Shown in pieces: positions 41,988 through 52,837 of a DNA stretch of 64,000 nt. The notes beneath the pieces were generated by a model. That model saw only the letters and a program-made list of their open reading frames with translations, was not told the DNA's origin and searched no databases. The DNA lies in NCBI GenBank assembly GCA_023266055.1, contig JAHFRW010000002.1:63069-127068 (forward strand). The letters are read 5' to 3'. Position numbers and translations under genes: made by a program. How positions within the stretch are numbered: position 1 is the stretch's first letter; each line of letters opens with the position of its first letter. The DNA is from Gammaproteobacteria bacterium. Its GTDB lineage: Bacteria; Pseudomonadota; Gammaproteobacteria; Ga0077554; Ga007554.

Positions 41988-44900
41988 CTAATGGCGTGTA
42001 CGCCTGAAACACAGGATAGTCGCCAGCAGCTGCAGCAGCAGAAATGCTGGATCAATCGTGCCACCACCTCCGCCCGATGCGGGTGCTGCAAGGGTGCTGG
42101 AACTGGTTATCCGGATGAGTTGTCCGGGATCCTTGATCACATGGTTAGCTAGACCATCGGTGTCGTTGGGGCCTCCATCCTGCAAGGTAAGCTGGATGCA
42201 GTAATGGCCTGCCGTGAGTCCGGGGGTGAAGTTCTGACTGCCTGGGGGTGGACATTCGCCAGGAGCGCCAGGAGCAGATGTGAGCGCATTGTTGGTGTCG
42301 ATTACAAAATCACGCCAGCCGCTGACAGGGTCATATTTGCGATAACGAGCGTTGCCGGGAATGGGCCCGAGTTGTGGAATTACTACGCGCACCGATTGTC
42401 CGGCGTATGGTAATTGTGCGACTTCGAAATCGAAATAGCCACCACTGTTGGGCACGGTATCCTGTGCTGAAGCGCTGCCTGGTTTGCCTTCACCGCCACC
42501 GTAAGCGGCAATTTCGGCCACGCTGACCTTGGCGCCCTTGGCGCCTGCGGCAAAGGCGACTTCACCGAGGCGCAGTAATAATCCTGGTTCAGTTCGCATG
42601 ACATAACCGCCTGTTGCCGGGAGTAGTACCAGTTCGTTACTGCTTAAGGTATCGATGTCCAGGTAGTCGGGGATGCCATCTCCATCACTGTCCTGGTACG
42701 ATTCAATATCATCGGGGATGCCGTCACCGTCGCTATCGACGGCATTCGACAGTACGGGTGCAGCGTAGGCTACCTGCAGCAGTAGATCGACACTGGTTGC
42801 CAGAGCGGGTGTGCCACTGTCAGTAACGGTGAGTCGCACGTTGTAGAAACCGGCCGTCAATGCAGCAGGACTGAAAACGAACGTGGCAGGGTTGCCGTCG
42901 TTGATATCAATCAGACCGGGATTGCTGGCGCTCCAGTTATAACCATGAGTGTCACCCGGATTAGGATCGGTGACACTCGCAGTGACTGTGATCTGGCCGT
43001 TGCCGGTGACGGTCAGACGTGTTCCTGTGCCATTCTGCGTGGATGCCAGTGTTACCCGTGGCGCACGGTTGCTTTCCATGATGGTAATGTGGTGTGTGGT
43101 ACGCATTCCAGCAACGGCGTTTATAGGTGTACCCAGGGTGAATATTACGGTTTCAGCGGGCTCGGCCACGGCGTCACTGACTACATTGAAGGTAATGCCG
43201 CCGGCTGTGCCGGAATTGATTACAATATTACCGCTGACAGCATTATGATCACCGGGGTTGGTGGCCGTGCCGCTCACGGTATAAGGCAGGGTGACTGGAT
43301 AGCTGCTGGCCGCCTCGCTTAATATCGCTGTGACCGTGACCGTGGTCCCTTCACCCACGATCTGGTCGAGTGCGAAATTGACCATGGGAATACGGGGTTG
43401 GTCGTCGTCGGTGATGACGACGGTGGCCGCGCCGGGTTTGTCAACAATATAATCTGAAGCGCCCGCCAGCGTCACAATGATGGTTTCGTCGGATTCGATG
43501 GTTGCATCCGGAATAGTGCCAATAGCGATGGTTGCGCTGCTGCTGCCTGCGGGAATGTTGACTGTACCCGTTAAGGTATAGTAATCCACACCCCGTGTGG
43601 CGGTGCCGCCCGTGCCATAGAAGACGGTAAGCGCTGCGGCTGTCGATCCACTGCGGGTGACGGTCAGGAGTCCTGGGGTGGTGCTACCTTCCGTTACACG
43701 GGCACGAGTAGCGACGACATTAACCTTGGTCAGACTGTCGTCATCAAGATTGGTGACGGATACATCTGCCACTGCCATACCGCTGTATTGCGTATCAGCA
43801 CTGATCGCTGCCGAAGTGATGATGGTGTAAGCCACATTGCCGTCGATCAATGCGTCATCCACGCCGACGACGGTAACAGTCTGTGCCACACTCCAATTGG
43901 AAGGTGTAAACGTTAAGCTGCTGGCCGTAACCTGCCCTTCGGCGGTATTGCTGCTGGATATATTGATGGTCACGTTGGCGCTGGGTTGGCTGCCCAGCAT
44001 CATGGAGAAATTATCGGCCTTGCCGGCTTCGCTGGTCACCAGTCCGATAGTCGGGAACACAGAGACAGAAGCAATATCATCATCGGTGATGGTCACAATG
44101 GTATTGCCGGGTGCCCCCGCCGTGTAGCCGCCACCGTTGGTCACAGTTATGTTTATCGTTCTGCCGGGTTTGGCAATGCTGTCATTAATGGGAATGATGG
44201 ACTCGGTGACGCTGGCGCTGCCGGTGGGGATTACTGCACTGCCGCTTAGTGCCATGTAATCGACACCAGCGACGGCGGTGCCGCTCACGTTGTAATTCAC
44301 GGTGAGATCAGCGGTGATTTCACCACTGCGGGTAAAGGTAACACTGCCAAGGCCAATCTCACTGGTACTGACGCCTGTAATGGTTACCACTTGTGGTACA
44401 TCATTATCGAGGTTGGTAACCAGAACATCAGCGGGATCCTGCCCATTGTAAGCGTTGTCGGCACTCACCACAGGTGCCAGTATTATGGCGTATGCAATGA
44501 TGCCATCGACCACGGCATCATTGACGCCGGTTACCGTGACCGTTTGTGTCTGGCGCCAATTGACCTGATCAAATACCAGACTTGTCGGGGATACCGTGCC
44601 TTCATTGGTATTACTGCTAGAGAGGTTGATGGTCACGGTTGCTGTCGGCGGGCTAGTTAATGCCACGGTGAATGTGGCCGTGCCGCCTGACTCACTGGTG
44701 ATAAGACCTGCGGTAGGAGTAACGGTGAAGCCTGGGGTCTGGGTCTGGCTCAGGAAGAAGAAAACGCCACCCCGGTTCAACAAGTCATAGTATCGCGAGG
44801 CTACATAGATATCAGGATAAGTATCGCCGTTGACATCACCGACGGTGCCCACATCGTAACCCATGTTGCCACTCGTCTGACTGCCCTGATAATTCCAGAT

Positions 44901-47900
44901 GGGAGTGGTTACGATACCGCTGGATGATCCGGGGTAAATGAATGCCGCGCCTCTGGAGTTATAGGCGGGGGCGCCAATGATGACATCACTATAGCCATCC
45001 TTGTTAAGATCTCCTGCGGTGTTGACTTGCCAGCCAAAATTGGCGCCCACAACATTGCTCTCGATTTTGCCGTTGTTCTCACTATTGGCGCGTACAATGC
45101 CATCCCCGGCGCCCGCCACAAGCAGGCCAGTGGCCGAACCATGGAACATGAAAATCGCCCCTTCACCTGATTGGCCATTGGTGAAGTAAGGTGCGCCAAT
45201 AATAATGTCATCATAGGCATCGTTATTGACACGTCCCGCCTGGGCTACAGCGTAGCCGAACTGGGAACTGGCGACATCACTTTCTGCCTTCCAATTGGCA
45301 TCGATGGGGTGGGCGATGCCATCGGCACCGGCATCGTTGAAGCCGGCTGCTGATCCGTAGAAGACGTAAACCTTGCCTTCAATACTTTGGCCATTGGTGT
45401 GTCGTGGCACCCCAATGATCAGGTCATCATAAGCATCGCCATTGACGTTGGCGACGGCCAGGCCATGGTCCAGGCCAGTGTAGCCGCTGGAGACATCACT
45501 TTCGAATAACCAGGCTGCATTCGCAAGTGTCGCAGTGGGAGCACCGGGCAGGCCGGCGGCGGAATTGAAGAATACATAGACACGCCCTTCAAAGCTCTGG
45601 TCGTTGGTTGCGTAAGGTGCCGCGATAGCGATATCACGATAACCATTGCCATCGAAATCACCGCTTCGCGCGATGGCATTTCCGAACAAACTGCCGGATA
45701 CACCGGACACTTTCCAGTTTGCATCGGAAGGAAGACCGATACCATCACTATTGGCATCGGGCAAACCGCTGGCACTGCCGTAATAAACGTAAACTGTAGG
45801 CGCCGCCCCAGAGGGCGCGCCAACGGCAATGTCTTCACAGCCGTCTCCATTGACATCGCCGAGACCGACAACCTGTGTACCGAAATTAGTGGCGGTTAAA
45901 CTGTCACGACCGATCCAGTTTGCCGTAGTCGAATAACCAGTCACCGTGCCGTAATAGACACGAATCTCACCATAGTTGAGATTGCCTGCCCCAATAATCA
46001 AATCGGGTCGACCGTCACAATTAACGTCGGCCTTGGTAACGACGTTGCCGAAATTTGAAGAATCGATATTGTTCTGCAGAATGGTGAGTTTTTGGTTGTT
46101 ATCCATGTTGGTTACTGACACATCCGCTGCATTGACATTATTGTAGTTAAGGTCGGTGCTGATGGCCGGTGCGGTGATTATGGTATAGGATTGCGAACCG
46201 TCAATTTTGGTATCATCGATGCCGGTAATAGTGATGAGTGCGCTGCGAGTACCGCCAGGTGAAAAATTAACGGAGCTCGGCGACGGCATCCCTTCTCCAG
46301 AATTACTGCTGGAGAGATTGACCGTGACGTTGGCGCTGGGGGCAGCGCCCAGATTGAGAGTGAAGGTGGCCTGTCCACCATTTTCGGTGGTTACCAACCC
46401 GGTGCCGGGCATGACAGTGATGGTGTAACCGTCGTTGTCCAGATTGCTCATGGCGATGTCATTGGGGTTAACGCCGTTGAAATTAGTATCAGCACTGGAG
46501 AAGGTTGAAGTCACAATATTGTAATTGACCGTGCCGTCCACGACAGAGTCATTGATGCCAAAAACAGTGCCGTTTTGAGGAATATTCCAGTTGCTGGCAT
46601 CGAAAGTCATGGATGAGGGGCTGACAAAGCCTTCATTGATATTGTCACTGGATAACATGAACGTGACGCTGGCGCTGGGTTTGGCAGTCAACGCAATGGT
46701 GATCGGTGCAAAGCCACCGGATTCACTGGTGACATAACCGTAGGTTGCAGTGACAATGATATTTGCTACATCATTGTCGTTATTGGTAACGGCCACATCG
46801 GCAGGGTTCATGCCACTGTACTTGGGATCGACGCTGACTGCGGATGCCGTGATTATTGTGTATGAAATATTGCCGTCGATGATGACATCGTCAACGCCTG
46901 TGACCGTCACGGTCTGGGTGGTATTCCAGTTGCTGCTATTGAATGTGAGAGCGCTGGGGCTGATAGTGCCTTCGTTGGTATTGCTGCTGGAGATACCGAT
47001 GGCAACATTGGCAATAGGCTGAGTGTTCAATCTCACGGTAAAGGTGGCGACACCACCCGACTCGCTGGTGACCAACCCTGACGTGGGGCTAACGGTGATA
47101 CCAGCAGTATCGTTGTCGGTGTTGATCAGAGAGACGTCGCTGGGATTGACAAAATTAAATGCTGGGTCCGTACTTTTGGTGGCAGTGGTGATGATGCTGT
47201 AGGCAACATCATCATCATCGATTAGATCATCCACGCCGGTGACCGTTACGATTTGTGGTGTGTTCCAGTTGGCGCTGGTGAAAGTGAGAGATGCAGGTGA
47301 AACCGTGCCCTCTGCGGGATTGGAGCTGTAAAGGTTGAAGCTGACATTGGCATTCGGTGCGCTGGTGAGTACTACGCTAAACGTTGCTGTCCCGCCTGTT
47401 TCGGTCGTGGTTAGCCCACTGGTCGGACTAACGGAGATATTGCCACTGCCGCTGGTGGCATATGTCACACCAACGTCTTCCAGTGTCGGTGTAGCACTGC
47501 CGTCTGAAACCAGTGTCACCTTGTACTGTAACCATTGATCGTTCAGACTGTCGCGTAGAGCATCGGCCAGTGTGGTACAGCTGACAGCAGTCGTTCCGGA
47601 ACAGCCGCCGGCATAGGTGTTGGTGGAGCTCCAATAGCTGTTTGCTGTACTGTCGGTTCCCACCCAGGTACCCCATGTGCCAGGGGCTCCAGCATTATTC
47701 GTCGCGGTGCGAATTTGCACGCGTACTTCTGTTCCGATGGGTAAGGTCTGTGTCCATGCCAGTCCATCAAGGAGATTGTTGAGGCTGGTGCTGTTGTAGG
47801 CGGATGAAATCAATGAGGCGGAGTAGGCATAGCGCGAATAATTAACCGTGACATCCTGCAGTACGGGTGTCACGGTATTATCTGCGGTTGTCAGATTTGC

Positions 47901-50711
47901 CCGGTATTGCACATAACGATTAATCCCCAGCGCTGAAATATTACCGCCATTGGCAATACCCGTTTGCCATGCTGTCCAGCTTCCATCCGGAGAGGGAGTA
48001 TTCCCGGCGCGTACATCGAGAGTCATCGCGGTACTGACGGGTGTGGTCGCTGTGTAGCCGAGAGTTGTGTATCCGACATGTGGCCCTGCATCTATCACTG
48101 AAGATGTGAACAGGCCTGATGCGGTATAGGTACCTAAAGCAACTACCTTGAACGCGGCGGCGGAGAGGTAGGCATAACGGCCTCGTGGGTAAACACCGCT
48201 TACATTTGTTTCATGGGATGCGACCAGTACTGGCAATGTAGGGTTTGAGATGTCAAACACCTTGAGTGAGTTGTCGGCGATATACGCATATCCATCTTCC
48301 ACAAAAATATCACCACCAGCATTAACCTCATTGGTGATGCTCACTAGCACGGGAGTAGCTGGATTGGTTATGTCGATGATTTTAAGGCCTGTTCCTGTTA
48401 TGTAGGCGTAATTTCCGCGCACAAAAATGCCGTATGTCGTACCGGGATACGTCGTTATCAGGGTGGGAGCCGCTGGATTGCTGATGTTAATTATTGCCAG
48501 ACCGGATGTGCCATCGGCAACATAAGCTGTGTTACCCGATACGAAGACGCGACTCGCCGTGCCGGGTGTTGCCAAGCTTCCTGCCAATGTGGGTGCATTG
48601 GGGTTCGACACGTTAATAATTTGCAGGCCACTATTTATCCAGTCTGCCACATACGCGTAATTTCCTGATACATGGACGCCCTGTGCCCAGCTTGGTGTAT
48701 TATAGGTGCCAAGCTTGACGGGGGCGGCTGGATTAGAGATATTGATAATAATCAATCCGGCATCGGCAGCGGCTACATAAGCATAATTTCCGGAAACATA
48801 AGTATCAAGAGCGATGGCATTAGTCGGTGTAGTCGCCGTTGATGAAGGTGCCGCGGGATTGGAAATGTTGACAATCTGATGAACAGAAGATGAATTTCCT
48901 GAGTTATCCGCCAGATAGGCGTAATTCCCGTCGACATGGAGATTATAGGTTGGATAGGTTGCCACAAGGCTGCCAACAGTTGATGGGCTGAAGTTAAGCT
49001 TAAGCGTCACGCTAGCTGCATTGTCGCTGCCGGTGATGGCCACATTGGAGCCCAATGCATAGTTGTTATAGTTAATCGTCAATTGCATCAAGGACGCAGT
49101 CACAGCATTATTGGTGGTTGAAAAATTGGCGCGATACTGCACATAACGTCGAGTTCCCAGCGCTGAAATATCGCCACCGGTTGCGATATTATTCTGCCAG
49201 GCCGTCCAGCTTCCATCAGGTGTGGCGGTATTGCCAGCGCGTATGTCAATGGTCAGCGTGGTGTTGGTGGGTATTGTTGTTATATAACCCAGTGTAGTGA
49301 AACCCTGATTGGAGATGGTATCTATCGCTGCTGATGTCAGTGTACCAGACGTCGTGTAGGTGCTTGTACCACTATTGATATAACCGTAGGTATATCCCCA
49401 GAAATCGGATTGCCCCATCATAAAATCGAGATCGCCATCACCATCCAGATCGGCCAGGGCAGGTGCTGAATAGGAGCCGAGACCGCTTTTGTTCCAGGCT
49501 GTATTTGCTGTCCAGATCGGTGCTGTTGTGCTGCCGGTGTTTTGGTAGCCATAAACAATCCCACCGGAATTGTTGCCTATCAACAAATCAAAATCACCAT
49601 CGCCATCAATATCGGCCAGTGCAGGTACGGCAAAAGCGCCAGTATCCGGGGTATTCCAGGCCGCATTCGCGACCCAAACAGGTGCTGCTGTCGTGCCATC
49701 ATTTCGGTATCCATAGCTGATGCCTCCGGAATCACCGATCATAAGATCGAGATCGCCATCACCGTCCAGATCCGCCAGTGTTGGTGAAGCATAATATCCC
49801 AGGGCTGTATCGGGTATGCTCCAGGCAGGTTTCGCACTCCACACAGGTGAGTATTTGGTTCCGGTGTTTTCGTAACCGTACACACCTCCATTGTATTCCC
49901 CAATCATGAGATCGAGATCACCATCGCCATCCAGATCAGCCAGTGTGGGCGATGCGTACGATCCAACAGAGGGTACATTCCATAAACTTTGTGTGGTCCA
50001 TACTGGTGAGGTTGAGCTGCCAATATTTTTGTAGGCGTAGGTGATCCCGTTATTTGCACCTACTATCATGTCCAAATCACCGTCGTTATCCAGATCTGCT
50101 AACGCTGGTTTCACCAGATTGTTGACTCCCGCACCCAGGCTGTTGAGAGGGCTGCTGGGGTTCCATGCAGCATTCGCAGCCCAGGATGGTGTGTGGGAGG
50201 CGAAACGTAATCTGACAGTACCACTGCTGACAGAGATGCCATTGAGTGTAGCGCCAGAGGAGAAATCTCTATCGGAGTCATGAATGCGTGAGATGTTTCT
50301 GGACAGTGCGAAATCACTGTCGGACGTATGGGTGCGCGAATCAGGTACAGTGCCCAGTTGCAAATCGGCACCGCCGTTAACCACGGCAATATTGGCATCT
50401 TTGCTTGAATAAGCCGTCCAGCCTGTCTGATGGGTTGGGTCGGTGGCGACACACTCGGTTCCCGTCCACTGGCCACCGACTGAGCTACACGCAGTGGTAT
50501 CGGCAGGGGCACCGCTGTTCCAGTTGGTTTGGGTGAACGTTGCGGCCAGCGCGGCGAACATTGGTAATACGGCGAGTGCCCACAACGTGCGTCGAGAAGC
50601 CAGACGTATCCTGTGGCGCAGGTGTCCAGCCATACCAACGAGGAACGCTGGTTTTTTCAGAAACGAAAAGATATCTCGCTTTGCCACACCCAGGTACCTC
50701 TGTTGTTGCAA
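41988..50711 (-). CDS. Giant multi-repeat exported surface protein: FG-GAP/VCBS, LVIVD, ~113-aa Ser/Thr-rich modules, Calx-beta, TSP3-like, GlyGly-CTERM-like tail
   Basis: 2907-codon ORF; likely real start ATG at 50633 (MAGHLRHRIRLASRRTLWALAVLPMFAALAATFT); C-terminus SGGGGGTIDPAFLLLQLLATILCFRRTRH. Confidence 0.9.
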   Translation of the reverse strand: MQQQRYLGVAKRDIFSFLKKPAFLVGMAGHLRHRIRLASRRTLWALAVLPMFAALAATFTQTNWNSGAPADTTACSSVGGQWTGTECVATDPTHQTGWTAYSSKDANIAVVNGGADLQLGTVPDSRTHTSDSDFALSRNISRIHDSDRDFSSGATLNGISVSSGTVRLRFASHTPSWAANAAWNPSSPLNSLGAGVNNLVKPALADLDNDGDLDMIVGANNGITYAYKNIGSSTSPVWTTQSLWNVPSVGSYASPTLADLDGDGDLDLMIGEYNGGVYGYENTGTKYSPVWSAKPAWSIPDTALGYYASPTLADLDGDGDLDLMIGDSGGISYGYRNDGTTAAPVWVANAAWNTPDTGAFAVPALADIDGDGDFDLLIGNNSGGIVYGYQNTGSTTAPIWTANTAWNKSGLGSYSAPALADLDGDGDLDFMMGQSDFWGYTYGYINSGTSTYTTSGTLTSAAIDTISNQGFTTLGYITTIPTNTTLTIDIRAGNTATPDGSWTAWQNNIATGGDISALGTRRYVQYRANFSTTNNAVTASLMQLTINYNNYALGSNVAITGSDNAASVTLKLNFSPSTVGSLVATYPTYNLHVDGNYAYLADNSGNSSSVHQIVNISNPAAPSSTATTPTNAIALDTYVSGNYAYVAAADAGLIIINISNPAAPVKLGTYNTPSWAQGVHVSGNYAYVADWINSGLQIINVSNPNAPTLAGSLATPGTASRVFVSGNTAYVADGTSGLAIINISNPAAPTLITTYPGTTYGIFVRGNYAYITGTGLKIIDITNPATPVLVSITNEVNAGGDIFVEDGYAYIADNSLKVFDISNPTLPVLVASHETNVSGVYPRGRYAYLSAAAFKVVALGTYTASGLFTSSVIDAGPHVGYTTLGYTATTPVSTAMTLDVRAGNTPSPDGSWTAWQTGIANGGNISALGINRYVQYRANLTTADNTVTPVLQDVTVNYSRYAYSASLISSAYNSTSLNNLLDGLAWTQTLPIGTEVRVQIRTATNNAGAPGTWGTWVGTDSTANSYWSSTNTYAGGCSGTTAVSCTTLADALRDSLNDQWLQYKVTLVSDGSATPTLEDVGVTYATSGSGNISVSPTSGLTTTETGGTATFSVVLTSAPNANVSFNLYSSNPAEGTVSPASLTFTSANWNTPQIVTVTGVDDLIDDDDVAYSIITTATKSTDPAFNFVNPSDVSLINTDNDTAGITVSPTSGLVTSESGGVATFTVRLNTQPIANVAIGISSSNTNEGTISPSALTFNSSNWNTTQTVTVTGVDDVIIDGNISYTIITASAVSVDPKYSGMNPADVAVTNNDNDVANIIVTATYGYVTSESGGFAPITIALTAKPSASVTFMLSSDNINEGFVSPSSMTFDASNWNIPQNGTVFGINDSVVDGTVNYNIVTSTFSSADTNFNGVNPNDIAMSNLDNDGYTITVMPGTGLVTTENGGQATFTLNLGAAPSANVTVNLSSSNSGEGMPSPSSVNFSPGGTRSALITITGIDDTKIDGSQSYTIITAPAISTDLNYNNVNAADVSVTNMDNNQKLTILQNNIDSSNFGNVVTKADVNCDGRPDLIIGAGNLNYGEIRVYYGTVTGYSTTANWIGRDSLTATNFGTQVVGLGDVNGDGCEDIAVGAPSGAAPTVYVYYGSASGLPDANSDGIGLPSDANWKVSGVSGSLFGNAIARSGDFDGNGYRDIAIAAPYATNDQSFEGRVYVFFNSAAGLPGAPTATLANAAWLFESDVSSGYTGLDHGLAVANVNGDAYDDLIIGVPRHTNGQSIEGKVYVFYGSAAGFNDAGADGIAHPIDANWKAESDVASSQFGYAVAQAGRVNNDAYDDIIIGAPYFTNGQSGEGAIFMFHGSATGLLVAGAGDGIVRANSENNGKIESNVVGANFGWQVNTAGDLNKDGYSDVIIGAPAYNSRGAAFIYPGSSSGIVTTPIWNYQGSQTSGNMGYDVGTVGDVNGDTYPDIYVASRYYDLLNRGGVFFFLSQTQTPGFTVTPTAGLITSESGGTATFTVALTSPPTATVTINLSSSNTNEGTVSPTSLVFDQVNWRQTQTVTVTGVNDAVVDGIIAYAIILAPVVSADNAYNGQDPADVLVTNLDNDVPQVVTITGVSTSEIGLGSVTFTRSGEITADLTVNYNVSGTAVAGVDYMALSGSAVIPTGSASVTESIIPINDSIAKPGRTINITVTNGGGYTAGAPGNTIVTITDDDIASVSVFPTIGLVTSEAGKADNFSMMLGSQPSANVTINISSSNTAEGQVTASSLTFTPSNWSVAQTVTVVGVDDALIDGNVAYTIITSAAISADTQYSGMAVADVSVTNLDDDSLTKVNVVATRARVTEGSTTPGLLTVTRSGSTAAALTVFYGTGGTATRGVDYYTLTGTVNIPAGSSSATIAIGTIPDATIESDETIIVTLAGASDYIVDKPGAATVVITDDDQPRIPMVNFALDQIVGEGTTVTVTAILSEAASSYPVTLPYTVSGTATNPGDHNAVSGNIVINSGTAGGITFNVVSDAVAEPAETVIFTLGTPINAVAGMRTTHHITIMESNRAPRVTLASTQNGTGTRLTVTGNGQITVTASVTDPNPGDTHGYNWSASNPGLIDINDGNPATFVFSPAALTAGFYNVRLTVTDSGTPALATSVDLLLQVAYAAPVLSNAVDSDGDGIPDDIESYQDSDGDGIPDYLDIDTLSSNELVLLPATGGYVMRTEPGLLLRLGEVAFAAGAKGAKVSVAEIAAYGGGEGKPGSASAQDTVPNSGGYFDFEVAQLPYAGQSVRVVIPQLGPIPGNARYRKYDPVSGWRDFVIDTNNALTSAPGAPGECPPPGSQNFTPGLTAGHYCIQLTLQDGGPNDTDGLANHVIKDPGQLIRITSSSTLAAPASGGGGGTIDPAFLLLQLLATILCFRRTRH
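46080..47440 (-). repeat. Four tandem ~113-aa protein modules inside the giant gene (two more near 44390-44730 and 43730-44080)
   Basis: Repeating xxVxPTxGLVTSESGGxATFTVxLxxxPxANVxxxxSSSNxxEGxxSPxxLxFxxxNWxxxQTVTVTGVDD. Confidence 0.85.
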
Positions 50712-50909
50712 ATTCCTTCCCTGGTGGCGTTATCGTGTTCGTCATCCTGTCATTACCATCTACTGTATAGGAACAGTAGGTAGTATTATTGTTAGCGGCC
50801 AAATTCTGGCTTACTGTAGAGTTTCCTTCTCCTTGCCGATACCCATAACATGGCTATAGTTATTGCCTTTTGCTTCCCGGTTTAACCGGGCACGTCGAAA
50901 TCTCCTGGG

Positions 50910-51767
50910 ATGCTGAGCGTGACAAAACTATATAATATTATAATTCTGTTGATGTTCACGGTGGCGGTGGGAGCTCCGTCACGGGCTGAGGCGGAATTTG
51001 CTCTCAATTTCACTCCCATCAACGCAGGAGCCGGTATTACCACCACTTCCGTGTTAGGCTGCAGCTCGGCCGGAGGACAAACTCCTTTTCTGATGGCGGC
51101 TCCTGGTAGCTGCAATATCAATACGCCGGAAATCGTTACCGATCCCAGTACCGGTCTGAACTACTATCATATGATCGTCGGCAGCGTCGCCGAGGGGTTT
51201 ATCCAGGAATCGTTTATTCAGACCGGTGTGATTGCAGGCACCATTTTGAGTTGTGCCGGAAACAGTTGCAGCACGAATCTCAATAATAGGGATCCGTTGG
51301 GCGGTACAGGCTTATATTACACGGGTAGTGGCGCCTCAAATCCTCGTGGCACCATTATCCGCCAGATTATCTCGGATGGTGAGATTGTCATGGAATTTTT
51401 GAAAGACAAATACGATCGAAAACCCTTGATCACGCAAAGCATCATCACTTCGGGAATGTTCGCCACATTTCGCATCGACATGCGTAACAGTACATACAGC
51501 GACATGAATACTCCTGGTGTGATCACGAATACCTTTTCTTTCTCTGATCCTTTTGCCGGGTCGTTTGACATGGCGCGAGATGCACCGAATGCTCATGTTA
51601 CTGGTGGTCGGTATACCTATACCAATGGTGCGGGGAACGGTGGTTCACAAGGTACTTATAACTATGTGGAAGGGGGTGGTGGAATTACTACTTCCGACTG
51701 GACTGGTTTCATGGACAGGCAGGATGCGCGTAACATCTGGACATTTCCTACATACAAACCGCAATAA
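50910..51767 (+). CDS. Secreted hypothetical protein (285 aa), divergent from the giant gene
   Basis: N-terminal signal peptide (LYNIIILLMFTVAVGAPSRAEA); no family recognised. Confidence 0.65.
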   Translation: MLSVTKLYNIIILLMFTVAVGAPSRAEAEFALNFTPINAGAGITTTSVLGCSSAGGQTPFLMAAPGSCNINTPEIVTDPSTGLNYYHMIVGSVAEGFIQESFIQTGVIAGTILSCAGNSCSTNLNNRDPLGGTGLYYTGSGASNPRGTIIRQIISDGEIVMEFLKDKYDRKPLITQSIITSGMFATFRIDMRNSTYSDMNTPGVITNTFSFSDPFAGSFDMARDAPNAHVTGGRYTYTNGAGNGGSQGTYNYVEGGGGITTSDWTGFMDRQDARNIWTFPTYKPQ

Positions 51768-52041
51768 TCTATTCGCAGGGTTTCTCTGGTCATTTCGCTA
51801 ATTAATGAATACATGAATGTGTATTTTATGTTGTGAAATTCATTTTAAGGGATCAGGATATCTGGCGTGATAATCGGATAAGTATGGTTGTTTTTAGTTA
51901 TATGCGTGTGATCGCTTCAGTTTTCGTGGCAGATGTGAAATCGGTGTTGGCAATGATAATGCCGCTCTATGGCATGGTTTTCCTGCACGGTAGTTACAAT
52001 TTATTACGGAGTGGTGGATGGTCTATTGTGCGGAATCAATT

Positions 52042-52596
52042 TCAAAGCCGGTGGCGCAGCCAGAAGGGTTGATAAAAGGGATATCGATAATATGGATGCC
52101 AGTGATCATGGAAGAATGGGTCGTGCAGAAAGGGGTCATAGATGATGGTGGGTGAGGGTGGTGATGGTTCCCACAGAAAATATGATTCAGCATGTACCAC
52201 CGGAAAGACATAGGAAAAATCACCAATCAGTCGGGTGACAGGTTTTTCAAGCATACCCGTCACCGTCAGTAGCCGCCCCTTGGCATAAACCACTGGGTCA
52301 ACGAAACCGTCGACTCTGGCCAGGAAACGTCCTTCACTCGTACCTTTTTCCCTGGGTCTGCCGTCATATTCGAGGTGGCGGGTGACAATCTCAATCCATG
52401 ATTCTGACGCGCGGTTTTCGACGGTTGTGATGGTTCCGCCCCAGCGTATATGGGCGCCAATTAACCGCTCGGGGTTGGCGCGGACTTCGCTCATGCCCGG
52501 GGCGCCGGGTGGGGCGTTACGTATGGCGCTGGGGACCGTGCTGGCGCAGCCCGTCAACAGTCCGCCAAATAGTACGAAAGTTAAGAATACGTTCAT
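52042..52596 (-). CDS. Slp/YeaY-family outer-membrane lipoprotein
   Basis: Lipobox LLTGC; VRANPERLIGAHIRWGGTITTVEN; start at 52596. Confidence 0.87.
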   Translation of the reverse strand: MNVFLTFVLFGGLLTGCASTVPSAIRNAPPGAPGMSEVRANPERLIGAHIRWGGTITTVENRASESWIEIVTRHLEYDGRPREKGTSEGRFLARVDGFVDPVVYAKGRLLTVTGMLEKPVTRLIGDFSYVFPVVHAESYFLWEPSPPSPTIIYDPFLHDPFFHDHWHPYYRYPFYQPFWLRHRL

Positions 52597-52837
52597 GATG
52601 CCCTCACCATCTAATTTTTCTGTCACCTGGCTATTATAGACCGGCGGACACCCGATTAATTTAGTGTGCAACGAAAATCTGTGCAATGTTTCACCGCCAT
52701 ACCCATTCGAGGCATTAAAATCAGGGCAGTGATCAACATGCCATGGTTTTATGTGTGTGTCGTGTGATAAAAACGAGGTTCCTTTGACCTGGGATTGCCG
52801 CATGGCATAATATAAGGATATTTATAGGTTTCCGTCG

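Noticed and set aside
42204-47022. Plus-strand ORFs inside the giant minus-strand gene
   Set aside because: Antisense to a single 8.7-kb coding frame; their translations are low-complexity shadows
43730-50130. CRISPR-like periodic repeats
   Set aside because: The period is protein-level (52- and 113-aa modules) within one open frame; no identical short repeats with unique spacers
50485-50802. ORF overlapping the giant gene start (MAANNNTTYCSYTVDGNDRM...)
   Set aside because: Overlaps the supported CDS in another frame; no recognisable family, and its downstream half reads across the giant protein's signal peptide
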